From: Hyalella azteca
Taxonomy: Eukaryota; Arthropoda; Malacostraca; Amphipoda; Hyalellidae
Assembly: GCF_000764305.2 (NCBI RefSeq)
Contig: NW_025941294.1
Coordinates: forward strand, 1-64,000
Length of the DNA: 64,000 bases
Reading direction: 5' to 3'
Part shown: piece by piece, positions 1 to 14,800 of the stretch
Numbering within the stretch: position 1 is the first letter of the stretch
Layout of the letters: each line of letters opens with the position of its first letter
Translations under genes and position numbers: made by a program
Notes under the pieces: generated by a model
What the model was told of the DNA's origin: nothing
The model's database searches: none
The model's input: only the letters and a program-made list of their open reading frames with translations

Positions 1-431
1 ACGCAGCCGGAAATGTGGAAGTGAGCCTCGCCACTGAAAAAAACGACCGCGTCTTCAGGCAGGTTGTCAACCAGCATTTTACATGCATTTTGACGGGCAA
101 CAAAATCGCGTTCAGTTAATTCTTGCACTATAGCAAATTTATTTGAGAAACTTTGAGAAACAAACTTGGGAACTTTCCCCTTCAGATGCACCCCCTCTCG
201 CCCCTCTACCCGACCAACTAACCGCACAGGAATTTTTTCAAATAAGTAAGTTTCTGTGGCGCACCCTGTAGTATGCAGTAGATAATTCAACATTCGTTTC
301 TGTTCTGTCACAGAGGCTTGCCTATAAGGTTGGTTACGGGACAAAGCATTGGCTAGATCCTGAGCTTCATTGCGGGTTTGATCAACAATGAGACGTCGAC
401 CAACACCTGTCGAAGCATGGCCCTCATAGCA
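1..431 (-). CDS. Partial transposase-like open frame at window edge
   Basis: An uninterrupted minus-strand frame runs from just after a TGA at 432-434 to the window edge (143 codons, continuing outside). Its last ~45 residues resemble the DDE region of arthropod Tc1/mariner-type transposases of the DUF4817 group: an FxIVQELTERDF stretch, then VVFFSGEAHFHISG, where the family usually has FFSDEAHFHLSG. The usual catalytic Asp is Gly here, so the copy is probably inactive. The first ~95 residues (including NQPYRQAS and VRLVGRVEGREG) are not recognised and do not look like the usual N-terminus of that family. Either the frame joins two unrelated pieces or it is an unfamiliar relative. It is more GC-rich than the flank to its right. 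Confidence 0.45.
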
Positions 432-434
432 TCA

Positions 435-3205
435 TATTTTGATTAAATTCATTTAAATTTATAATAATGTAATCAGTTTCAAGTATTTTGCATACAAAGT
501 ACTCACTTTAGCACGAAAATTCTTGTATACATAAAAAATACAACAACAATGCACGAGTAAATACACGAGTTATCTGCGAGACATGAGTTAAACGTTTTAA
601 CATCGGAAACATTAACACGGTGCTCATCAACAGAAGAATATCATGTACATATAAGTACTTGGTCTTTAACAGAAGCTATATATGCAGCTGGCATGATCGC
701 GGTGTAATACGTGGTTCCTACGAAATACCATAATACCTAGAGCAGCCTCCGTGTACCTTGAATACTGTGCCAATAACTGTTTATAAAGCTCGTGCTAACC
801 TGGCGTGATGAGTGAAACCTGGCCAAACTTTCAAAACTCGCTAAGTGAACGTAAGTACTTACGCTCTATTTTCTTGTTCTATGATTGGTAGATTTTGCTT
901 GAAAGGCCGTCAGTGGTCGGCTGGTGAACTTACGATCTCTAAACTTTTTTGAAAGTATAGGCCCAGAGCCATTATTGCAGACGTAAAGATCGGCAGCAAA
1001 CGTGTTAGATATGTAATATGTTTCACTTTGCTCTTCTTGAGTCTTCCACGACCCCGTGTTTTAGTCTTGGTCCATAAAAGACTTTCGTACACAACCCTTC
1101 ATAAAAGATGTCTACTTCATAGTTGTTCATCGACACAGCAAACTTTGCTCAGTATGTTTAGTTTACGGTATACTCACAATATTATTGGCTGCATGACGGG
1201 CAACATAAGTCTCTATCCGTAGGACTGACCGTTTGCTAGGTCGCGCTCTACCCGTGCTTATTAAACTTATAGTGAAACGTGTCTGATATAAAGTTTGACG
1301 CATAGTGTAATTGAAAGAAAAAATTAAAATAGTTGTTTGTCTTTGTTGCCGTTTGAAATTAATGTGTATAAAAAAATAATCATTTACTGACGAATCGAAC
1401 TTTTCAGAAGATTGTGTCATCATGAATGACTTTATCGGAAGAGCCCCTCACTACATGCATGGTTGAACCAATGCTTGTTGAAATTATTCAACTGTGAGAA
1501 ACTGGGCCTTACAATCCGGTCGGGAACCGAAATCAATTTAATGCAATTATCAATATACTAAGCAATGAATTTGTCAGACAATTTAAATTACTTTCAAGCG
1601 AATTTTAGGTTTCATTTCTCGAATTGTGCTCGTAGTACACAATGTTGAACTTATTTTATTCTGAAATACAAATTTTGAGCGACAAGAAAACCTTCAGGTT
1701 ACTTCACATTAATTAATAATGGGTATTCGGAATGTCATAATCAATAAGTAAAATGTCCTTTGCAAATCTCGTATATGAACTTTCAAATCCTACAAAAAAT
1801 CTAATTGGAAAATTTTAAAATACCAATAAGAAGATGTTATATCAGAATTTCTCTCAGGTCTCCAACAAAACCTGCATAAAAGAACAACTTCTGCCAAAAT
1901 ATTCCAATAATAACAAACCACGAGCGTCCAGAATGTGGCGCGTACAAATGAATGACGCGCCGTTGGCTCACGCGGGCGTCGTCGTGGGGTTTGCGCCAAG
2001 CTCTGCTCCACTGCCCGTGCCACGCTAGCTGTTGGCCAAATCAATTATTTTAATTTAATTCAACAAATAATTAGTAAATTTTTCAATGGAAAGCCTGGAA
2101 TAATCTTCTTGCCAGCAATATGCGTTTAGATGTATTTGGTAATTTATACGAACTGACATGTGCTTATCAGGAGAGAAAAAGCGATATTTATTATAGTTTT
2201 GAAACTATGCCTATTTTCAGCCATTTCCTTAGCAATTCGTCATTTCTCTCCATTCGTATACAAATCCCGTCATTAAATGAGTTGTCTTCGTTATTTTGAA
2301 TGCTTCCAACATCATCAGATGACAATTTATGCTAATTTACATTTTTAGATATACCATGTACTAGCCATTAAAAATGTTGGCGCAAATACCAACGATCATG
2401 ATGGGTAGTTAGAAATACTTTACTAATGCTGACAGTGACTTCACATAAATAAATTTATCCAGAGTTGGTCGAATCTCCGAGTATTTTTTATCTAAAAAAG
2501 ATACTAAAAAATTTGAGAGGTAAAACAATGAGAATTGTCCGGTATGGCATGGTTAATATACTAAGCCTATCCAATGTATTCTTTTCTTCCAACTTTTTAT
2601 TTGTGCCATAAGGCAACCCATAAAAGTTACGTCATAGAGGTTATGTGATTTGCCGAGCAACATTTCAATGACGTTCCTTGAAATAGAAGAAAATTAATCA
2701 CGGGGAGAAATGAGGCTGTAAACTACACATTTAAAAGCCTATTTCATGCATGGTTATTTGATATCTATTCAACTCGTCCCTCAGGGTTACGGCTCGTGCT
2801 CGTGGCGACACGCACGCAGACGCCATCTAGCGTCACGCCGGCGAACCTGTCCTCCGCAACGCTACACGCGTTCAAGATGAGGACCAATTTCACATTTACA
2901 TAATCTCCTGCAGTTATAGAGTAAATAATTTTTATGAATCTATTATATTAATGTAATAATATTGATTAAATTTATGAATAGTTAAATATCGTGACTTTGA
3001 ATGTTGCTCACCCAATGGAGAAATAAATTGCTTCTGAGATTTGTGTATATGTGCACATTATCATTGGTGAAATTGTGTGTGCTTAACTCGTACGTCTAAT
3101 TTGCAGCCGCTGACTGCTCGTCTTAACACTGAACTAATGAGCAACTGCACTGCTGATGCAACTAACATGAATGAAATACATGAATAACATGAATAACATG
3201 AATTA
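435..3205. other. AT-rich intergenic DNA without recognised gene
   Basis: Both strands hold only short, overlapping open frames without family resemblance or convincing splice context. A short GC-rich patch lies at about 2780-2890. No tRNA, promoter or repeat copy shared with the rest of the window was recognised. Confidence 0.5.
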
Positions 3206-3480
3206 TGGAACAGCCTCCCTGATAGCATCGTTGACGCTCCGAGTATGAACATCTTCAAAAACAGACTAGACGAAGCTATGCAGGAGCATATGTTCAGTCT
3301 TAAAATGCCTAGCAAATTACGGACCAGGCAATAAGTCTAGCAGCTATCTCAATCAATCGTCAGCTATGGAAAGATCGGGTTCCAAAGGCCGGATCCCTTG
3401 TGAATCAAGTCACGAAAAGTTCAAGAATCGGCAACAGGCTATGGGCCTATTTCTTCAACGCCGACACTTCTATTCTATTC
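3206..3480 (+). mobile_element. 5'-truncated CR1-like LINE 3' end
   Basis: A 42-codon frame at 3206-3334 begins WNSLPDSIVDAPSMNIFKNR, the typical C-terminal end of the reverse-transcriptase ORF of CR1/Jockey-type non-LTR elements, and ends MPSKLRTRQ-stop. It is followed by a 3' UTR that recurs inverted at 49118-49330 and 57794-57965. The element ends in a short TTCTA-type tail at 3466-3480. Only the 3' end is present, as expected from incomplete reverse transcription. Confidence 0.75.
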
Positions 3481-4389
3481 CATACAAAAATGCAAGACAA
3501 ACCGCAGGACGGGCGCCGTGAGTTTCCTCCAACATTAGATTTCTGGAACGAATTTCTTAAAGGAAACGAGAAACGTCAAATACCAGGGCACTAAGTTTGA
3601 TTTATTTAAAGGCTAATGGAAGGTTTGAAGCAAGCTCGATCCTCCATGCCTGGCCTCGACATCCAATCTGCAGGCAGTCTGTTTCAAAGCTTATAAACAG
3701 GAGTTGAATAAGAGGATGTAAGAGTATAATAACAAAAAATCGGTGGAATTCGAGAATTTACGATTGAGTCTCATAGAATCATCCTGTTTAGTAACATGGC
3801 AGGGAGCAAGATCAAAAAATTTCTGGCCATGAAAGAAGCTTTACCGTTGATATTCTTGGGCTAGGCGAGGGAGGAGATAACGCCCACAGCTGCCGAGCTT
3901 CAGAACGACGAAGCCCCACGTATGGGAACCACAATCCTGCCGAACTGCCGCGAAGACAGACCCAGAGGGAGCACCCAGCGTCACGAGTGGTAAACGAAGT
4001 CTGAAGCATCATCCAATGACGCTTTTTCTTTAGGTTCGGCTTCAGACTGGCCAGAAATGCGGATTTATATATAAATAAAACGAGCAAAACACGAATTATA
4101 CCAGATTTTGTACATTAATGAAAACAACAATTTTTGCTTGCCCCCTCGAAATATTTCAGATACAATTAAATATAAATTTATCCCAGGACCTACCACTGAA
4201 CTCACGGAGATTGATCAAATTAATTTAAAGCGATGTGAGCGCAGACAGAACGAAGCAAAATTGAAAGAAAATTACACTCTACAGCTACTGGAGAACATCA
4301 AATTGACTATTTTGATTTAATTATGAAATCTAATGTGATTTAATTATGCAAATGCTCACGAGACGAGCATTCTTTTAGAACTTCCGGCA
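3481..4389. other. Intergenic, no supported gene
   Basis: A 70-codon plus-strand frame at 4108-4320 and a 91-codon minus-strand frame at 3812-4087 are present, but neither resembles a known family and neither has splice or promoter context. Nothing else was recognised. Confidence 0.4.
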
Positions 4390-5010
4390 TACAGAGCTTC
4401 AACCTAGAAATTTTTCACCTTGAAACGGCATATAGTCTGCTATATTTTCACAAAAAATGCTATTAAAATTTCACAAATGTCTCCCCAGCGGTTTCGGAAA
4501 TAGAATTAGTATCAATAAATTTTTTCATTTTACTTGACAATTCTTCCATACCTAGAAATTTATTCGTATAGAAGAGGCAAGACGTCTGTTATAACTCAGT
4601 AGTTTCAGTTAAGCCGGTTCTGAAATAGAATTAGTATTCATAACTTTTTAAATTAAACTCAATAATTCTCGGAAGTCTGGAGATTTATATACTCTAAAGC
4701 AGCAGAAAGTCTTTTAATTTCACGAGCATCAGTTCGCCTGTTTTTGAAATAGGATTAGTTTTAATAACTTTTTAAATTCAACTTGAAATTTTTCCCAAAC
4801 CTAGAATTTATTCACTTTAAAGAGGCGAAAAGTCTGCTATTATTTCACGAGTGTCTGTTCAGCCGTTTTTAAATAGAATTAGTATTGACAACTTTTAAAA
4901 TTCCACTTGAAAATTCTTCCAAACCTAGTATTTTATTCACTTCAAAATGGCAAATAATCTGTTATAATTTCACTAATGATCAGTTTAAATGTTTTTAAAT
5001 AAGAATTAGG
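4390..5010. repeat. Degenerate ~122-bp tandem repeat, about five units
   Basis: The anchors GAATTAGTA and CCTAGAATTTATTC with a following AGTCTGYTAT-like motif recur about every 122 bp (near 4503, 4627, 4748, 4870 and 4998). Units are diverged with small indels. It abuts the R1 block that starts near 5072. Confidence 0.7.
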
Positions 5011-5071
5011 GAAATAAATAATAAACGACTAGCGGTACGAAGTATGATTCAAGTAAGAAACGTATGGTGCG

Positions 5072-7132
5072 AAGTATAATTTTGATCGACTAGCGGTGTT
5101 AAGTATGACTTAATTAATTATTAGACTGCTAATAACTGCTATTACGCACATTCTCTGACAAGTCAATGCAGCGTCAATTGTCTAATCAACGGTGTCTGGT
5201 TCGTTGTACTAGAAAAAATCAATTGCGGACAAAAAATTTTAAATGATTTTTGTCCGCACTCTGCTAGAAGTTAAATATTTGCATCATTTAATGTAGCGCA
5301 CTTAGATAAATAAATGTAAGTAACATGTTTTTTATGTAAGCTCAGTATCACTTATCAAAGTTCGGTCATGGTTTAACCAGGGCCTTTGGCCTGCTTGCTA
5401 ACAAAGGACAACCATCGTTAGGGTATCAAATCTAATCATGCACAGAGAAAATACTGACTTTATATACTAAATTTTCTTCTAACTGATATGAATTTTGTTT
5501 TCCTAAGCTTTCACAGGAAGTATCAAATGATGAACAAATCTAGCTGTTCGAAATGGTATTGGCTTCAGCACACCAGACGAATATGTCAGGTCAAAATCAC
5601 AACAACTTGAATCTCCTCGTCTCTCTAAGCCTGCGTTGAATAACTTTTCTACCCTCTATGTACACTGCAAAAGATGTTGGCGAACCGTCAGGTGGCCTTG
5701 GGCAAACCATTTTCGGCTTTTATCTCGAATAATTCCCGTTATTGGCAGTGAAAAGAGTGGAAAAGAAATTATATGCCAATTAATTTTGAACTATGTTTAG
5801 GGAAAGTAAATTTTTTAAACAAATTTCGCTTCGGCTTTGCCCACAGAGAACCAATGTCACCGCGACGCCGAAAACATCCCCGAAAACTGCATCTTTCTGA
5901 TTGTTTTTAATCTTGTTGTAGTGACTACTGGCATCACTATTAGAAGTGACATAAATTACGTCATCAAATTTGCATATGAGACTTCGGTAAAAAGTATTAC
6001 AGAACGAGCGACAGTAACTCAGTGTAAATAAATAAAGTGCAGTAAAGGTTCTTTGTCCTGAGTCGTGAGCGGCTGCGCCGCAAAACCATTTTCTATGACA
6101 GCTCTCTGCTGCGTATCATCTCGTCACATTCACGCCTCGCAGCAATGCAGAAACAGCTACGGCTATGGGTTCATTTCCAACGTATTCTAGGCCAGCGGCG
6201 CTTCTTATATCTGGCCAACGGTTGTGCGTACGTATACGTGACTTTACCGCCTTGCATCGGTCCGAGTCATTCAACAGCGTAAGCCGAGCCACTATTGTGC
6301 GAGATGGACAATCTCCGCGCTCATATATCGTCTGCCCCGCGCTTAATCGCCAGTGGAACGTCTTTGATTTCTGTCTAGATAAAAGGTCTTTCTCTAATCT
6401 TTGCATTTTTAGCCGGTATAGCTGCATTCCGTACGGATCATAATTTTCGATTTTGTGTTTAATGAAATTTTTCGAAACAAAAGTTTAATTGACGCAGTTT
6501 CTTCGACCTACGGCTATAGCATTCGTTTCTAGACCTAGATACCGATGCCTGTTGTGCCACGTGGAACCCAGCTATTTGGTTCATTTGATCTGTCCTTTTA
6601 CTTTCATGATTGATTATTTGGTAAAAATGTCGTTATATTTATAAATCTTACCTTATCCTTCCTGATGTATTTTTTGTCTTTGCTTTCCAGCGAGCGCATG
6701 TCACGAAAAGGCTGTTTCTTGTCCTGCCATGGCGGTGCTTCTGCGAATCATGTTTCCACAAAGAATATCATGGCAGAAAGTCTCTTTACACTCAATACTC
6801 AATTCAAATAATTTCAACTTCTCGATGGCAGTTCTGGTTGCATGTTACTGAGCACTGAACTTAGCCTCGCGCTACCAATTTATTAAGATAAAGTATTTTT
6901 CTGTACTACTCTCTACTCTCGTGCTGTGAAGCCAGGGTTTCACGGGGCACCTGCCCAGGGAGCTGTTCACCTACCCACCCGGGCTGGACTTTTTAGTGTT
7001 AAAAAAACCGGGTTTTTATATAAACACGTCGAGTTAAAAGTGGGTTTTAAGTAAAATTTAAGAATGCATTAAATTTATTTTATGGTTTTGAATTTCAAAA
7101 ACAATATTATTGGGTGGAAGCAACCAAGAAAA
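5072..7132 (-). repeat. R1 segmental repeat, inverted copy
   Basis: The reverse complement matches about 41800-44560, and part of it matches 56536-57390. In those copies R1 lies downstream of cathepsin L genes, so this inverted copy fits the 3' flank of a minus-strand gene now gone; an exon-5 fragment sits next to it at 7136-7190. R1 holds a GC-rich island (about 6116-6440) open on both strands (103 codons minus, 92 plus). The same frames reappear, partly broken, at 43268-43516 and 57152-57391, but no family is recognised. This copy lacks the MITE found in the 42-kb copy. Confidence 0.75.
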
Positions 7133-7135
7133 CTA

Positions 7136-7190
7136 GACACAGGACCCACGGTGGCCACGGCTGCCTTCAGCGCATCCTCGTTGCCGCTCT
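7136..7190 (-). pseudogene. Isolated cathepsin L exon-5 fragment
   Basis: Read on the minus strand, these 55 bp encode [18 protein letters not shown], the centre of coding exon 5 in C', D and E. No splice sites or other exons surround it. The R1 repeat begins within a few bases on the left, and the outer end of the large palindrome begins on the right. It is the relic of a deleted minus-strand family member. Confidence 0.85.
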
Positions 7191-7232
7191 GACAAAGCAA
7201 TTAATATCTGAAAAATTACTGCAGTAAGTATC

Positions 7233-8461
7233 TGTGATCGTGATTAGAATAAGAAAATAATAATAATAATAAGTTTCTTATGGTCTCATATATTTTAAGT
7301 TGGACACTCGGAGTGATTACTCCAACAATTTTACTCTACGTTCAGGTTCAGGTTCAAGATACCGGTATTCATTACTTATCGTTTTGTCAGGTTTTCGTCG
7401 AGTGGCGCTTGATAGGCACGTGACTAAGTTCTCGTATGAATAGGTTACGGCAAACTAGTACAAAGAGAGGGTTGTTTGTAGTAAAACACTGATACATTTC
7501 ACATTAAATTGGAAAATTAAAGTTCACATCCTACATTAACAAAAAAAATCTCTAGTACTTGAAAAATGTAATCTGAACACAATCAAAAGTCCAAAACCTA
7601 TCGGTTTACATCATTAAAATAATCTAATTTTACCGGAAAAAGCGTGTGATCCGTTGCAGTTCCAATGCGTATGACAGTTGTAAACGACCGTAACTTGCGC
7701 ACACGTTTACAGCCGTATGTTCAGCGGCCGTACCGCTGCTGTAATCTCGCGTCTTCTTAACAGTTGCTCCTTCTTCCTGGCCGTATTTCCCGCGCTATAG
7801 TGATGTCTCGCGGGCGGTCTAACCGTAGAATTTATGACGACCGTACTTCGGTTGATGCTATGCCCGTCACGTTTCTTCTGATGAGAGTTGTGACCGTACT
7901 ATTGATGACCGTACAGATGATAATTTGTGGTGTAGAGCTCGAAACTTAGATCTTCTGATGACGTGCGATATAATCGTTGTACAACTCGGGGCCCTCTCGC
8001 ATTGTCTCACGGCTGAGTCGCAGCCGTATTGTTGATGTTGATTTTCTTGACGTGCTAACCGGACTCGTAGCTGCCTCGATAGTCTAGGTTTCTCGCGACC
8101 GTCAATGTTCGAAAACGACAAACCACCGGCCTCACGGCCGCGGCCATTGTGTCCGCTGACTGCAGACCGTACGTGCGTGACGGTCACCTCCGTATAACCA
8201 ACAACCCTTGGTGCCAATTTTGAGATCCTTATATAGGGAGCCGTCGCGTACAGTTAAGCCTATTCCCTCGAAGAGACGCCGCATTCCTCGAATGGAATGT
8301 ACCTCGCGCTGAGTCCGCAGACGTTCAATGTAAACTAACTCCTTCCAGCGGTCTCGAAACAGCCGCGCCTTATACACTTGCTATATCGCTTCGACCCGCA
8401 TTCCTTGCATTCTTAACACTTACCCGTTATACATGTTCAATATAACCTACCTTATTCAATC
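7233..8461. other. GC-rich ~1.2-kb insertion absent from partner arm
   Basis: The right arm joins directly where this block sits in the left arm. From about 7640 it is much more GC-rich than its surroundings and has repeated ACCGTA-type motifs, for example TGATGACCGTAC near 7903, also found at 57985-58015. A TATATA motif lies near 8230. It could be an LTR or another mobile element, but no coding frame or clear termini identify it. Confidence 0.4.
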
Positions 8462-8826
8462 GTTCTTTCAAAAATAGTAACGAGTTCATACCTCTTCCAG
8501 TCAATCACGGACCGCTTTTCAAGCTAAACCGAAGAATCACAGACGAGAAATCGGCCGTTCCGTGCAATTAAACGAATTTTGATAGTACGACTCCTGGTCA
8601 AAGCAGGACTGTACCATCAAAGCCACACTTCAGCACCAGACGACGCACTGGTCGGACCGTTTTTAACCCATTAGTCATCATGCCATTTGTGTGCATCAAT
8701 GATTTTAACCCACGCCATCTTCGCAGTTCGGTCCACGACCAGCAAAAGCCCTGTTATGTCCAAGTCCCCCCAAGAACTGTGGCATTAATCTGTTTTTCAC
8801 TTTCATTTCTGTCACTCTCAAGTTAA

Positions 8827-9880
8827 GGCCCGTTCACACTAGGGGCAATACACGAGAATCAAGTGCCTCAAAGCGCATGCAGAGGCGCTTTGCAGCCTCT
8901 GCATGCGCTTCTTGACCGATTGACGAGCTAGCGATTGACAGGGGCCATGCCTCATGCAACACAAGCGCGGCGCTTAGTAGATAGATATTAAAGAATTGAT
9001 ATCAATTGTATGCTTAAATCGCAAATTAACTAAGAATTTAAATTAAATTAAAAATTGAAATAAAATTAAAAATCTAAATTAATTAATTAAAGAAATTCAA
9101 TTCGTTCTATGGTTTCAATGTATTAATTTGTGACATTTGGACTTCTGATTTGTGATTCTAGATTCTACGAACTGACGGTGAAGCTGGTCTCCGAAACGTT
9201 TTCTATAAAGATATGAATTTTTGTGGACTATTCTTTGCTTTTAAATTCTTAGTTAGTAGATAGCTGTCTGTGGTCTAGTAGTAGTAAGGTTGATTGAGTA
9301 CACTGGTCCGGCACACCAAATGTCGACTAACACCACGCTCGTTTGAAGTAACTCTAGTAAGAGAGCCTAATTGATCTTTATAGAGGAAATGAATGCATAT
9401 GGAGTGTTCGTTCAAAGGAGTACAAAAATCGAAATGCAAATGATGTAAGTTATTTCTACATGACGTGTTTAGTTTATGTGATTTTAGCAACTCCTGATAA
9501 TTTATGCATTACCGTTAAGCGATTTCAAAGGATGATATGATATCGGTACGAATATTAGAACTTTTTATTTAAGAATAGACTATTTTTTTATAAACTGTAT
9601 CTTTTTGAATGTGCTAGTTCTCTAATTATGATGCCTATGCTAAATTCTCGTTTACAACTAGCATAGTGCGAAGAATGACGGACGACAGCACACCCGAGAA
9701 CAATGGCCCACAGCTCAAATTCTGTTACATCCATCCTCATTGACGTCTAGGTGGCAACTGGTGTTCAAAGCGCGCAGTCTCAAACTACCGAGTACAAAAG
9801 TAGTGTGAACGGTTGTGCGCGGTGAGGCACTGCAGCAAACGACTCAAAGCGCATATCGTTGCCACTAGTGTAAACGGGCC
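8827..9880. mobile_element. TTAA-flanked MITE, 1054 bp
   Basis: Terminal inverted repeats are GGCCCGTTCACACTAG on the left and CTAGTGTAAACGGGCC on the right. The left flank is TTAA (8823-8826) and the right flank is TTTA. The partner arm near 28804 has an empty site with a single TTAG. TTAA targeting with GG-starting ends is typical of piggyBac-type elements. No transposase is encoded, so it is non-autonomous. An AT-rich block and a Penelope-like fragment (9115-9250) are nested inside. Confidence 0.7.
9115..9250 (+). mobile_element. Possible Penelope-like fragment with degenerate hammerhead core
   Basis: Positions 9172-9197 read CTGACGG, a short stem-loop ending in CTCC, then GAAAC. This is a decayed form of the hammerhead core (CUGANGA ... 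GAAA), with G in place of the last core A. A closely similar stretch, with the intact CTGACGA, lies inverted at 63363-63388. Hammerhead ribozymes of this type are known from the terminal repeats of Penelope-like retroelements. The family assignment is inference. Confidence 0.35.
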
Positions 9881-10743
9881 TTTAGACAGTGAGTTGCGCT
9901 TAGCGTCAGCCACGCTTTCTACGCCTGTTGCTGTTTTATACACACGTCGCATCGATACGAGGTGTTCGATTTCAATCATGATATTCGCTGCGACAAGTTT
10001 CCCAACAGCAGGGAATCCTCTTAAACAGGGACGTTATGCCCTGAGGGTTGAATATCAATTGCGCTGTTTAGTTATTTGATTTAAAAACATTGCTTTGATC
10101 CTATTTCAAATTGCCCTGAAATATTTTTAATAAAAATAAACGACGAGAAAGATGGCGCATCTTGGTGGACAACTATGTCAGACAAAAAATTCGTGCGAGT
10201 TTGAAACATCTGTTTTGGCAAACAAACAAGCAATTAATCGTTGGAATAATTGTGCGAGTTGAGAGGTAAAGCCACTACGTTTTCGGTGACCGTGATCAGC
10301 GTTTCTGTGTATTGGTTTTGCTTCCAACGAATACGTTCACGTGGGTGAGGTTAAATACACCAGACTAGTCCGTATGAAGTTATTTACCACAAACAGCAAG
10401 AGAGCGCGTATTCAACTGTGCGTCTTTGAAATACGTGATTAAAGCAATTTCAAGTTATAAAATCCCTCGAAAGAATAACATTGTGTAGTGTGTAAGCTAT
10501 AAAAACGCTTAAAACTGTTGTGAATAGAGGAAAAGACACGTGTTTGACATTACATCTATTGCGATTTGAAACAACATTACGAGTTGTCAAATTTCATTAG
10601 AACGAGAAAAATATCTTAAATGAAAGGAGGAAGATTTCTATAGTCAAAGAACATAGGGTAAATGAGAAAAGAACTTCATCTTTGTGTCACCATGACCACC
10701 GCACGCTAAGGCGAAAACAATTCCGATTCTTTTACATCGGTCG

Positions 10744-10905
10744 ACATAACATAACATAACATAGTGATGTCGGCTCTGAAGTGTAGGCCTGATGTGGCCT
10801 GTCGCCGATTCTTTTCTATTTCGTGCCTTGTTCATAGATCTAAACTCGTGTCATTTGACCGGATCTTTTCATGACTGGCGATAGTTTGAAGAAGCTACTA
10901 GACTT
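10744..10905 (-). mobile_element. LINE 3'-end remnant replacing gene A exons 5-6
   Basis: On the minus strand this resembles the 3' UTR of the CR1-like LINEs (GAATCGGCGACAGGCC core) and ends in a TATGT-type tail, then runs into sequence homologous to the 3' flank of gene B. An undetermined base (N) sits at 10906, exactly at its 5' side, so part of the junction may be an assembly join. A related fragment with the same kind of tail is at 37613-37705. Confidence 0.6.
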
Positions 10906-11086
10906 NGGGTACTACTTTCCAAATGACTCTCGTATCTCTTGAAAACTTGCAAAGAAGCGAAGCCGCGGTAATTGGAGCGCGATTTTTAGTGTATGTCAGT
11001 CGCCTAAATGATTTACAGTTTGATGATGATAGCGGCGTCGACCTCTTCAAGCAATCAAATAGAATAAACGGCCGGCAACGACTCAC

Positions 11087-14800
<3,714 letters not shown>

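Noticed and set aside
4108..4320. 70-codon plus-strand frame (MYINENNNFCLPPRN...)
   Set aside because: No recognisable family, no promoter or splice context, and no paralogue in the window to test conservation.
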